8,216 nucleotides of DNA from Actinomycetota bacterium (GTDB lineage: Bacteria; Actinomycetota; Acidimicrobiia; Actinomarinales; Actinomarinaceae): contig JAQCEB010000029.1 in assembly GCA_027729925.1 (NCBI GenBank), positions 1-8,216 on the forward strand, in the 5' to 3' direction. The translations under genes were made by a program, and so were the position numbers. This document shows, piece after piece, positions 1 through 5,896 of this stretch. Each line of letters opens with the position of its first letter. Position 1 is the stretch's first letter. The notes below the pieces were generated by a model. That model saw only the letters and a program-made list of their open reading frames with translations. It did no database searches and was not told where the DNA came from.

Positions 1-1487
1 TGCGCAAAATCTATCTGGATAGTAGAGAGTTGCCATCGTCTACCTATTGCATCTTTTGCATGAAGATCTATTTTTGGACCATAAAAAGCACCCTCCCCTT
101 CTGCTGTTATAAAAGGAATGCCTAAGTCCGTTAAAGAATCTTTTAAACTATTGGTTGAAATTTCCCAATCATTTTCATTTCCAATATATTTATCTGGTTT
201 AGTAGATAAATCAGCTTCTATATCCTCCAAACCAAATGATTTTAAAAGTTGAATTGAAAATTTTAATAACGTTTTTACTTCTTGATTTATTTGTTCATTG
301 GAACAGAATATATGTGCGTCATCTTGCGTAAAACCTCTTAATCTTAATAATCCATGAAGTACACCAGTTTTTTCATACCTATAAACTGATCCAAATTCGA
401 AATATCTTAAAGGTAAGTCTCTATAAGAATGTATATCACTTTTGTAAACAAGTATATGAAATGGGCAATTCATAGGTTTTAAATAATAAGTTTCGTTATT
501 CTCTTTATGCTCAATAGGAGGATACATATTTTCTTTATAATGTTTTAAATGTCCAGAAGTCTCCCAAAGGACCGAACGTCCAATATGTGGTGTATTAACT
601 AAATTATATCCGTTTTTTAAATGAGCATTTTTACTGTAGGTTTCAATAACATCACGTAAAATAGCTCCTTTTGGCTTCCATAAGAAATTCCCAGAACCAA
701 GTTCGTTAGCAGTAGTAAATAAATTTAGTTCATTTCCTATTTTTCTATGATCTCTTTTTTCTGCTTCTTCTTGTTGTGTAATATACTTTTCAAGATCATC
801 TTTAGCAAACCATGCAGTTCCATAGATTCTTTGAAGTTGAGGATTGTTTTCGTCACCTCTCCAATATGCTCCACTTAATTTAGTTAATTTAAAATACTTT
901 AAAAAACCTGTGTTAGGTATGTGAGGCCCCATACATAGGTCAATAAAATTATTATTACTATATGTAGAGACAATGTTATCTTCAACACCTTCTGAAGATT
1001 CTGCGGAATCTATTAACTCTATTTTAAAAGGTTGATTTTTAAATATTTTTTTTGCTTCACTTTTTGGTATTGTATTTCGAACAAAATCTTGTTTTTCTTT
1101 TGAAATTCTAAGCATTTCATCTTCAATATTTGATAGATCAACTTCACTTAATGGTTTTGAAAATTTGAAATCATAATAAAAACCGTTTTCAATACTTGGT
1201 CCAACACCGTAATTTGTGTCTGGAAATAAGTTTAAAACTGCTTGTGCAAGTATATGAGCTGCTGAATGTCTTAAAATATGAAGAGCGTCTAAATCACGTG
1301 TTGTTACTATTCTTATTTTTACATCAGAAGTAAATGCATAAGATAAGTCATAAAATTTATTATTAACTTCAATACAAACAGCATCTTTTGCAAGACTATT
1401 AGAAATATCAGAAGCAACTTGCAAACCATTAACAGGTTCTCTGTATTCTCTTACAGAACCATCAGTTAAAGTAATGTTTATTGTCAT
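1..1487 (-). CDS. thrS: Threonyl-tRNA synthetase, N-terminal 495 residues (3' end beyond the left edge)
   Basis: This enzyme attaches threonine to tRNA-Thr in the cytoplasm and removes mischarged serine. I translated 495 residues from the ATG at 1487; bacterial ThrRS is about 640-680 residues, so the C-terminal part of the catalytic domain and the anticodon-binding domain are missing because of the window edge, not a mutation. Visible parts: an N-terminal TGS-like domain (about 1-60); the editing domain with H74-S-A-A-H78 and C185-M-G-P-H189, which match the conserved His/His and Cys/His of the serine-editing site; and the class II core with the motif 2 region RYFEFGSVYRYE (361-372). C341 (in MNCP) and H392 (in DDAH) are two of the three catalytic zinc ligands; the third lies off the window. 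The chain ends in the GRRWQLSTIQIDF stretch. The start has no good Shine-Dalgarno, but TAACAT lies 7 bases upstream, suggesting leaderless expression. No T-box leader is visible. Confidence 0.97.
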   Translation of the reverse strand, partial: MTINITLTDGSVREYREPVNGLQVASDISNSLAKDAVCIEVNNKFYDLSYAFTSDVKIRIVTTRDLDALHILRHSAAHILAQAVLNLFPDTNYGVGPSIENGFYYDFKFSKPLSEVDLSNIEDEMLRISKEKQDFVRNTIPKSEAKKIFKNQPFKIELIDSAESSEGVEDNIVSTYSNNNFIDLCMGPHIPNTGFLKYFKLTKLSGAYWRGDENNPQLQRIYGTAWFAKDDLEKYITQQEEAEKRDHRKIGNELNLFTTANELGSGNFLWKPKGAILRDVIETYSKNAHLKNGYNLVNTPHIGRSVLWETSGHLKHYKENMYPPIEHKENNETYYLKPMNCPFHILVYKSDIHSYRDLPLRYFEFGSVYRYEKTGVLHGLLRLRGFTQDDAHIFCSNEQINQEVKTLLKFSIQLLKSFGLEDIEADLSTKPDKYIGNENDWEISTNSLKDSLTDLGIPFITAEGEGAFYGPKIDLHAKDAIGRRWQLSTIQIDFA

Positions 1488-1494
1488 ACTCTAC

Positions 1495-1500
1495 ATGTTA
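1495..1500 (-). promoter_or_regulatory. Candidate -10 box for leaderless thrS transcript
   Basis: On the minus strand TAACAT (TANNNT) stands 7 bases before the thrS ATG, the spacing expected if transcription starts at the ATG itself. No clear -35 is seen. The call rests on spacing and on the same arrangement at three other genes here. Confidence 0.4.
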
Positions 1501-1502
1501 AT

Positions 1503-1526
1503 TTAATAGTGACAAATTACTATTAA
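1503..1526. repeat. Perfect 8+8 bp inverted repeat between thrS and the HTH gene (candidate operator)
   Basis: TTAATAGT (1503-1510) and ACTATTAA (1519-1526) are exact reverse complements with an 8-base spacer. The repeat lies between the two divergent -10 boxes. It covers the expected -35 area of the thrS promoter and ends where the expected -35 of the HTH gene promoter begins. If both genes are leaderless it is not transcribed, so a protein-binding site is likelier than an RNA hairpin. Its role as an operator is inference. Confidence 0.4.
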
Positions 1527-1549
1527 GAGAAAAGAATATTAATTTTTTA

Positions 1550-1555
1550 TAAAAT
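1550..1555 (+). promoter_or_regulatory. Candidate -10 box for leaderless HTH-gene transcript
   Basis: TAAAAT is followed by exactly 6 bases and then the ATG at 1562. There is no Shine-Dalgarno in between, which fits a leaderless transcript. The overlapping TATAAA (1548-1553) is an alternative reading. No good -35 is visible. Confidence 0.45.
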
Positions 1556-1561
1556 TAGATT

Positions 1562-2140
1562 ATGAAGAATATAGAAATATCTTTCATTAAAAAAGAAATA
1601 GAAATTACATTTAATAATTTAAGTTCATACTTTTACACCAAACTTCGTTATAAATTCATAAATGATTATCAACTTTTACTTTCTAATATAACTATTGAAA
1701 GTAAAAAAAATAATCAAGTTACTTCAATTGACTTAAGATCGTTAAATATTTTCTCTTTAAATAAAAAATCTTTAACATTGATAAGAAGATTCTCTGAAAT
1801 CGATCAAAATCACTTCTATAAAAATACATATAATTCAAAATTTAATTCGATAAATATTAATAAATTAAAAAACATTATTAAAAGAAGGAAATTTACATCA
1901 AGAAATGAATTATTGGCTTTATATGCATATTTGTATGTATTTACTTCTGAGTTAACTAATAAAAATATAACTACAGTTTTATCTATAAATACTGGATATA
2001 GCGAATCTTATATAAAAAGTTTAAATAAAGAAATATTTAGAAAAAAATACTTAAAAAAAATATCAAAGGGAACTTCAGGTGGAGTCTTAACTAGTAAAAC
2101 CCTTGATTATTTTAATTCTCTAAAATTTCAACAGTACTGA
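1562..2140 (+). CDS. Small basic protein with a C-terminal helix-turn-helix-like domain, function unknown
   Basis: This is a 192-residue soluble protein rich in Lys, Asn, Ile and Ser, with no signal peptide or membrane segment. Residues about 115-185 read like the C-terminal DNA-binding module seen in many actinobacterial hypothetical proteins. A helix resembling 'LLALYAYLYVF' is followed by a spacer, then TVLSINTGYSESYIKSLNKE as the likely turn and recognition helix. The segment closes with an arm and a GTSGGVLT motif that resembles the usual G-x-x-GG-x-LT ending. Residues 1-110 match nothing I recognise. The likely role is DNA binding, and the inverted repeat just upstream is a candidate target; both are inferences. 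The gene is about 20% GC in the lines I counted, well below the F420 oxidoreductase gene. It diverges from thrS, and its last 29 bases overlap the convergent cyclophilin gene. The start is the ATG at 1562, with a leaderless-type promoter box. Confidence 0.7.
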   Translation: MKNIEISFIKKEIEITFNNLSSYFYTKLRYKFINDYQLLLSNITIESKKNNQVTSIDLRSLNIFSLNKKSLTLIRRFSEIDQNHFYKNTYNSKFNSININKLKNIIKRRKFTSRNELLALYAYLYVFTSELTNKNITTVLSINTGYSESYIKSLNKEIFRKKYLKKISKGTSGGVLTSKTLDYFNSLKFQQY

Positions 2141-2744
2141 TTGTTACATCATCTAAAGGTTTATCCGATGAATCAGTTTGAACAGAAGCAATTTTGTCAA
2201 CAACTTCTAGACCATCAACAACTTTACCGAATATTGTGTAATTATATGGTAAAGGATAATCAACATGCATAATAAAAAACTGACTTCCGTTAGTGTTGGG
2301 GCCTCTATTAGCCATCGCAAGAATTCCTTTAGAGTAAGGAACCTGATTATTTAGTTCATCTTCAAATTCATACCCAGGATATTTTCCATAATCTCCATGA
2401 CCTGTACCGGAGGGATCTCCGCCTTGAATCATAAACCCTGAGATTACTCGATGAAAAATAACATTATCGTAATATCCATCTTTTGATAAAGTTATAAAGT
2501 TATTTACAGTTTTTGGAGCATCTGTCGTGAAAAATTCGACTTCGATATCACCTAAATTTGTTTTAATAAGCGCTGTATATTTTTTTGAGACATCAATTGT
2601 CATTGGATGTTCATTGGTGTAAGTTTTATCGTTCATTTCAACTCCTATCGTTGTAGTCTCACTTTCAATTATTTCTACGGCAGGTGTGCCGGATTCACTA
2701 CTGCATGAAATAAAAATAATAAGTAAAAGTATTAATTTTTTCAT
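2112..2744 (-). CDS. Secreted lipoprotein peptidyl-prolyl cis-trans isomerase, cyclophilin type
   Basis: This enzyme catalyses cis-trans isomerisation of Xaa-Pro bonds and probably helps proteins fold outside the cytoplasmic membrane. I start at the ATG at 2744 (210 residues); a TTG two codons upstream (2750) is possible. The N-terminus is a short lipoprotein signal (KK, then LILLLIIFIS) with lipidation Cys at 14; Phe at -3 is a slightly unusual lipobox. After a Ser/Thr/Glu-rich linker (15-55), the cyclophilin domain spans about 56-208. R99 and F104 (FHRVISGF), Q107 (IQGGD), A145/N146 (MAN), Q155 and F157 (GSQFF) match the active-site set of human cyclophilin A. The position of human His126 is Tyr169 (NYTIFGKV) and Trp121 is absent; I believe both are common in bacterial members. 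The gene probably follows the thioesterase in one transcript (31 bp gap), although TATAGT and TATAAA boxes just upstream could supply a separate start. Its 3' end overlaps the convergent HTH gene. Confidence 0.93.
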   Translation of the reverse strand: MKKLILLLIIFISCSSESGTPAVEIIESETTTIGVEMNDKTYTNEHPMTIDVSKKYTALIKTNLGDIEVEFFTTDAPKTVNNFITLSKDGYYDNVIFHRVISGFMIQGGDPSGTGHGDYGKYPGYEFEDELNNQVPYSKGILAMANRGPNTNGSQFFIMHVDYPLPYNYTIFGKVVDGLEVVDKIASVQTDSSDKPLDDVTISTVEILEN

Positions 2745-2775
2745 TTTCAATCTTTATAACTATAACATTTAAATT

Positions 2776-3159
2776 TTAAAATTTAGTTTTTTTTTGGAGT
2801 CTTACTTTTGACACTGCACAAAGAATATCGTTATTAAATATTTTACATTCCCACAATTGGTAGGTATTACCTTTTGAAATTGGACGAGCTTCACAAATTA
2901 AATCACCACTGCTGGCACTTTTGATAAAATCAGTGTTGTTATTTACACCAACAAAAGTACCTAATTGATCATAATTTGCTCCATAAGAGCAAACTGTTTC
3001 AGATAAAGAAGCATAAGTTCCACCGTGTACTACTCCCATAGGTTGTTTATGGTTATCAGTTATAACTAACTTAGATTTAACGTAGTCTGTTTCAATTGAA
3101 ATTAATTCGTGACCAAGATGATGATCAAGTGTCTTTTCAGGAAAATTTTCAAACTTCAT
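2776..3159 (-). CDS. Hotdog-fold acyl-CoA thioesterase, PaaI/YdiI-like family
   Basis: This 127-residue cytoplasmic protein has the length and layout of single-domain hotdog thioesterases, which hydrolyse acyl- or aryl-CoA thioesters as tetramers. The diagnostic segment is PMGVVHGGTYASLSETV (40-56). H45-G46-G47 helps form the oxyanion hole, and E54 on the central helix corresponds to the catalytic Glu of the PaaI/YdiI/MenI group. GVNNNTDFIKSA (71-82) and a G-N-T-Y-Q-L-W-E strand (97-104) fit the later strands of the fold. The substrate cannot be read from the sequence; phenylacetyl-CoA pathway or menaquinone (DHNA-CoA) roles are possible, but no pathway neighbours are present. The ATG lies inside the end of the four-TM gene (11 bp overlap), implying co-transcription and likely translational coupling. 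AAAGGA about 11 bases before the start is a plausible weak Shine-Dalgarno. Confidence 0.9.
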   Translation of the reverse strand: MKFENFPEKTLDHHLGHELISIETDYVKSKLVITDNHKQPMGVVHGGTYASLSETVCSYGANYDQLGTFVGVNNNTDFIKSASSGDLICEARPISKGNTYQLWECKIFNNDILCAVSKVRLQKKTKF

Positions 3160-3724
3160 TTAAATAAGCATCCTTTAATCTTTTTTCACCTATATTCTTT
3201 ATGAACCACCAGTAGCCAATTATAAAAGTAATTAAGAATATAAAAACTGAAAAATAAGTAAATAGTTTATTTTGAATTAAGAAATATATATTGTACAGAG
3301 AATAGACATACAAACTTAAACCAAAAAATGTAATAAACAAAGTGACAAACCCAAACCATGAAAAATTTTTTCCAATTTTAGCAACAACAATTTTTTTATC
3401 ATTAATAGGAAACATATAATTATTTTCTAATTTATGAGTAATAAAAACATCACTACCTACTAATTTGTTTATTCTTTTTTCTAAATATTCTGAATAGTGA
3501 CGTGAAAATATTAAATAATATGCGTGGAATGCAAGCAGGACACTTCCGAATATTGCAGAAAGATTTAATAAATAATTTGAATAATTGTTAGTAAAAGAAA
3601 AATATAGAAATATCAAACCTACAACTAGGAATATTCGAACATCTAACAAAAACTGTTGGTGATAAAACCTATTCATAGATCTCATCCTATTAAGTTGTTT
3701 TTCTAGTAAATTAATTTCATCCAT
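3149..3724 (-). CDS. Four-TM membrane protein, unknown function
   Basis: This 191-residue integral membrane protein is not one I recognise. A charged, possibly helical N-terminus (1-28, LLEKQLNRMRSMNRFYHQQ) leads into hydrophobic segments at about 29-45, 51-73, 121-150 and 155-175, with a hydrophilic stretch at 74-120 containing several Lys/Arg and a short basic tail. Positive charges favour both ends and the central loop being cytoplasmic. I see no catalytic motif, cofactor site or transporter signature. The gene is first in a minus-strand unit with the thioesterase and the cyclophilin; its stop overlaps the thioesterase start by 11 bp. The ATG at 3724 has TACACT 7 bases upstream, supporting this start as leaderless; Met14 and Met17 are alternatives. 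Only 21 bp separate it from the divergent GTG-started gene. Confidence 0.75.
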   Translation of the reverse strand: MDEINLLEKQLNRMRSMNRFYHQQFLLDVRIFLVVGLIFLYFSFTNNYSNYLLNLSAIFGSVLLAFHAYYLIFSRHYSEYLEKRINKLVGSDVFITHKLENNYMFPINDKKIVVAKIGKNFSWFGFVTLFITFFGLSLYVYSLYNIYFLIQNKLFTYFSVFIFLITFIIGYWWFIKNIGEKRLKDAYLNEV

Positions 3725-3731
3725 TAATTAA

Positions 3732-3737
3732 AGTGTA
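3732..3737 (-). promoter_or_regulatory. Candidate -10 box for the four-TM gene unit
   Basis: Minus-strand TACACT is followed by 7 bases (TTAATTA) and then the ATG at 3724, matching the TANNNT-N6/7-ATG pattern at other genes in the window. The region expected for its -35 lies inside the first codons of the divergent gene and carries no clear hexamer. Confidence 0.4.
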
Positions 3738-3745
3738 TTTAGATT

Positions 3746-4123
3746 GTGATTAATAAAAATAAATTTATATATTTTTTAATTTTTTTAATTCTTTTTTCTA
3801 TATTTTATTTATTTAGTGATGTAATTATTAAATATGAAGGAGTATCTCTTAGAGAATTTAAAGAATTTGAATTAAACTGCGGTTCAGTAATTGATATTTT
3901 AATTTATAAAGATCAATATATAGGCCAAAGTAGTCTTCGAATGAATGCATCTGTTTGTTACAATCTAGCGATTCTAAAAGTTTTGAATTCTACCTTACTT
4001 TTAACATCGATAGTGATTGCCTCGATTTTTGGTTTTAAATATTTTAATAATAAAAAAAATAGAGAAGATTTAACAGATCTAATTAAAATATTGAAAAATC
4101 GAAACAATCGTTCACTATACTAA
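3746..4123 (+). CDS. Small two-TM protein with an extracytoplasmic CGS...C loop
   Basis: This 125-residue protein has two hydrophobic segments (about 7-28 and 80-99). Between them lies a 50-residue loop holding exactly two cysteines, C45 in NCGSV and C71 in SVCYN. The tail is basic and probably cytoplasmic. The layout (TM, CGS, second Cys, TM) recalls an uncharacterised family of short actinobacterial membrane proteins. If the loop faces outside, the two cysteines could form a disulfide. No enzymatic motif is present and I do not assign a function. The start is GTG at 3746: a TAG stop lies two codons upstream and the next Met is residue 66, so GTG (or ATT at 3743) is needed to include the first TM segment. 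No Shine-Dalgarno is visible. The gene is extremely AT-rich at its 5' end. It ends 4 bp before the oxidoreductase ATG on the same strand. Confidence 0.7.
   Translation: MINKNKFIYFLIFLILFSIFYLFSDVIIKYEGVSLREFKEFELNCGSVIDILIYKDQYIGQSSLRMNASVCYNLAILKVLNSTLLLTSIVIASIFGFKYFNNKKNREDLTDLIKILKNRNNRSLY
4116..4121 (+). promoter_or_regulatory. Candidate -10 box for leaderless F420-oxidoreductase transcript
   Basis: TATACT, a near-consensus -10, is followed by 6 bases and then the ATG at 4128. TTGAAA at 4091-4096 is a fair -35, though the 19-base spacer is long. The box overlaps the stop codon of the preceding gene, so the oxidoreductase may have its own start as well as read-through from upstream. Confidence 0.5.
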
Positions 4124-4127
4124 CTAT

Positions 4128-5069
4128 ATGAAAATTGGCGGTTTCGTTCCTCAAGGGTGGCGTATGGATCTTAATGGTATTCCATTAGATAAGCAATGGA
4201 ATACAATAATTGAATCTGCTAATAAATTAGAAAATTTAAATTATGAATCTATTTGGGTTTATGATCATTTCCACACAGTCCCTAAACCCACACAAGATCC
4301 AACTTACGAATGCTGGACACTTATGGCTGCTTTATCACAAACTACAAAAAAAGTCAGACTCGGTCAAATGTGTACATGTAATTCTTATAGAAACCCCGCT
4401 TACTTAACTAAAGTAGCATCCAACATAGATGTCATATCAGGTGGTCGCCTAGAGTATGCTATTGGTGCAGGATGGTATGATCATGAGTATAAAGCATACG
4501 GTTACGAATATCCCTCTGATGGTGAAAGACTTAAAATGTTAGAAGAGTCTCTTATCATTTATCAATTAATGACTACTCAAGAGTTACCTGAATTTGAAGG
4601 AAAATATTATTCAATATCTGGAGCTATTAACCAACCTAAACCATTGCAAAAACCCTATCCACCATTGTGGGTTTGTGGAGGCGGAGAAAAAGTAACATTA
4701 AAACTATTAGCTAAATATGGAGATTATGGTAATTGGGACGTAGATGTTGAGGGATTTAAGCATAAATCAAATATTCTTAAAAAACATTGCGAAGAACAAG
4801 AGCGTACATATGAATCAATAGGAAGAACTTTACACACTAATGTAGTTATAGGTGAGGATAAAAATGATCTTGATAATAAGATTAAAAAACTAGCCTCTTA
4901 CTCTAATATTCCAGAAGATTATTTCTACAAAAGACCTTTAATAGGCGTCAAAGAAGAAGTTTTTGAAAAATTAGATGAGTACGAATCTGAAGGTTGCTCT
5001 TATCTTATTGCATACATTCCTGATATTGTATGGGGTAATACCTCGGAAATTTTAGCTGAAAAAATTTAA
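4128..5069 (+). CDS. LLM-class F420-dependent oxidoreductase, Rv1855c-like (TIGR03560 type)
   Basis: This 313-residue protein is a luciferase-like monooxygenase-fold (TIM barrel) enzyme expected to use reduced coenzyme F420 for hydride transfer; the substrate is unknown. Nearly the whole chain matches the family pattern I know for the Rv1855c group: PQGWRMDL near the N-terminus (8-15), WVYDHFHTVPKPTQ (43-56), RLGQMCTCNSYRNP (77-90), SGGRLEYAIGAGWYDHE (104-120) and PPLWVCGGGEKVT (178-190). The YDHFH and SGGRL...GAGW segments line the cofactor pocket in this fold. Full length and no breaks are seen. Presence of an F420 enzyme supports an actinobacterial (or other F420-making) host; no F420 biosynthesis gene is in the window. 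There is no Shine-Dalgarno; a TATACT box 6 bases upstream suggests leaderless expression. Its stop shares the bases TTAA with the convergent permease stop. FMN use cannot be excluded from sequence alone. Confidence 0.92.
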   Translation: MKIGGFVPQGWRMDLNGIPLDKQWNTIIESANKLENLNYESIWVYDHFHTVPKPTQDPTYECWTLMAALSQTTKKVRLGQMCTCNSYRNPAYLTKVASNIDVISGGRLEYAIGAGWYDHEYKAYGYEYPSDGERLKMLEESLIIYQLMTTQELPEFEGKYYSISGAINQPKPLQKPYPPLWVCGGGEKVTLKLLAKYGDYGNWDVDVEGFKHKSNILKKHCEEQERTYESIGRTLHTNVVIGEDKNDLDNKIKKLASYSNIPEDYFYKRPLIGVKEEVFEKLDEYESEGCSYLIAYIPDIVWGNTSEILAEKI

Positions 5070-5896
5070 TACATAGTTTGCTGATCAATTTTACCGTTAG
5101 ATCTTGCTCGATAGAATGAAAAAGAATATATTAAAAATCCAAATATTGAAAATATTAAGCCTGTAAATATTAAAGCATTCCAATCATAAGAAGCTGTTCT
5201 AAAAGAAGGTGAAAGCGCATATCTATATAAATTTATTAAATGAGACAGTGGCAAGTTTATTGATATATTTTGAAATATATTAGGTAATATTTCAGGTCTA
5301 ACAATTGAACCTGAAATAAGATAAAGAACTCCAACTAAAGCTTCACCTACTCCTATAGGATATTTTGGAGTACTTAGAGTTATTCCTGCTGTTAATAATC
5401 CTAAAAAAAATAAAATAATGAAACTTAAAATTATTGCTAAGAATAAATAAGGAAAGTAGATAGTACTAAATTTTATACCTAAATCAAGAAGAAGATTTGA
5501 GGTTAAAAGAATTACTGTAAAGCTAAATAGACCAAAAGGAAGACCAGCGCTTGATCTACCTGTTAAATATACAATAAAAGGTGTTGGGCTAATTATTACA
5601 TTTTTAATATTTCTCAACCACTCTCTCTCGGAAACAATTGCCCAATACATAAACTCAACTTGATTTTGGACAAAACCCCAAGTGCTAATACCAATTAAAA
5701 CCCATAAAAGATCTTCTTTTTGTGTGCCTTGTGAAGTTATGGTGTACATAAAACTTAAGATTAGTGCTGATGAAATTGGCCGGGCAGTTCTGACTAAGAG
5801 AACAGAGAATGGTTTTCCCCAGTTTGTTTCAATTCTCCAACCAATTAAAAAGGATGAATAAATTCCTTTCTTTAAGTTTCGATTCTTTATTGCCAT
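5066..5896 (-). CDS. ABC-2 type transporter permease, second subunit
   Basis: This 276-residue membrane protein is one half of the export channel of the ABC transporter encoded here. Six hydrophobic segments are visible (about 35-55, 62-85, 107-135, 147-172, 183-200 and 242-262). The conserved cytoplasmic segment SEREWLRNIKNVIISPT (89-105) is the ABC-2 'E-R-E ... SP' motif that contacts the ATPase. I chose the ATG at 5896 because an upstream in-frame extension (to 6013) lies wholly inside the preceding permease gene and reads as unrelated Cys/Tyr-rich sequence. From 5896 the gene overlaps the end of the first permease by 10 bp (ATGGCAATAA), a typical coupling arrangement. It has no strong Shine-Dalgarno of its own. 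Its stop overlaps the oxidoreductase stop by four bases, with no terminator between. The exported substrate is unknown. Confidence 0.88.
   Translation of the reverse strand: MAIKNRNLKKGIYSSFLIGWRIETNWGKPFSVLLVRTARPISSALILSFMYTITSQGTQKEDLLWVLIGISTWGFVQNQVEFMYWAIVSEREWLRNIKNVIISPTPFIVYLTGRSSAGLPFGLFSFTVILLTSNLLLDLGIKFSTIYFPYLFLAIILSFIILFFLGLLTAGITLSTPKYPIGVGEALVGVLYLISGSIVRPEILPNIFQNISINLPLSHLINLYRYALSPSFRTASYDWNALIFTGLIFSIFGFLIYSFSFYRARSNGKIDQQTMY

Noticed and set aside
1488..1561. T-box or other leader RNA for thrS
   Set aside because: The gap is only 74 bp, shows no T-box sequence or terminator, and the -10 spacing suggests transcription starts at the ATG.
2745..2750. TTG start two codons upstream of the cyclophilin ATG
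   Set aside because: Possible, but ATG at 2744 gives a normal lipoprotein signal; the difference is only two residues and no Shine-Dalgarno favours TTG.
2770..2785. 16 bp A/T-only palindrome TAAATTTTAAAATTTA at the thioesterase stop
   Set aside because: All-A/T palindromes are likely by chance in this composition, it lies partly in coding sequence, and the stem would be too weak for a terminator.
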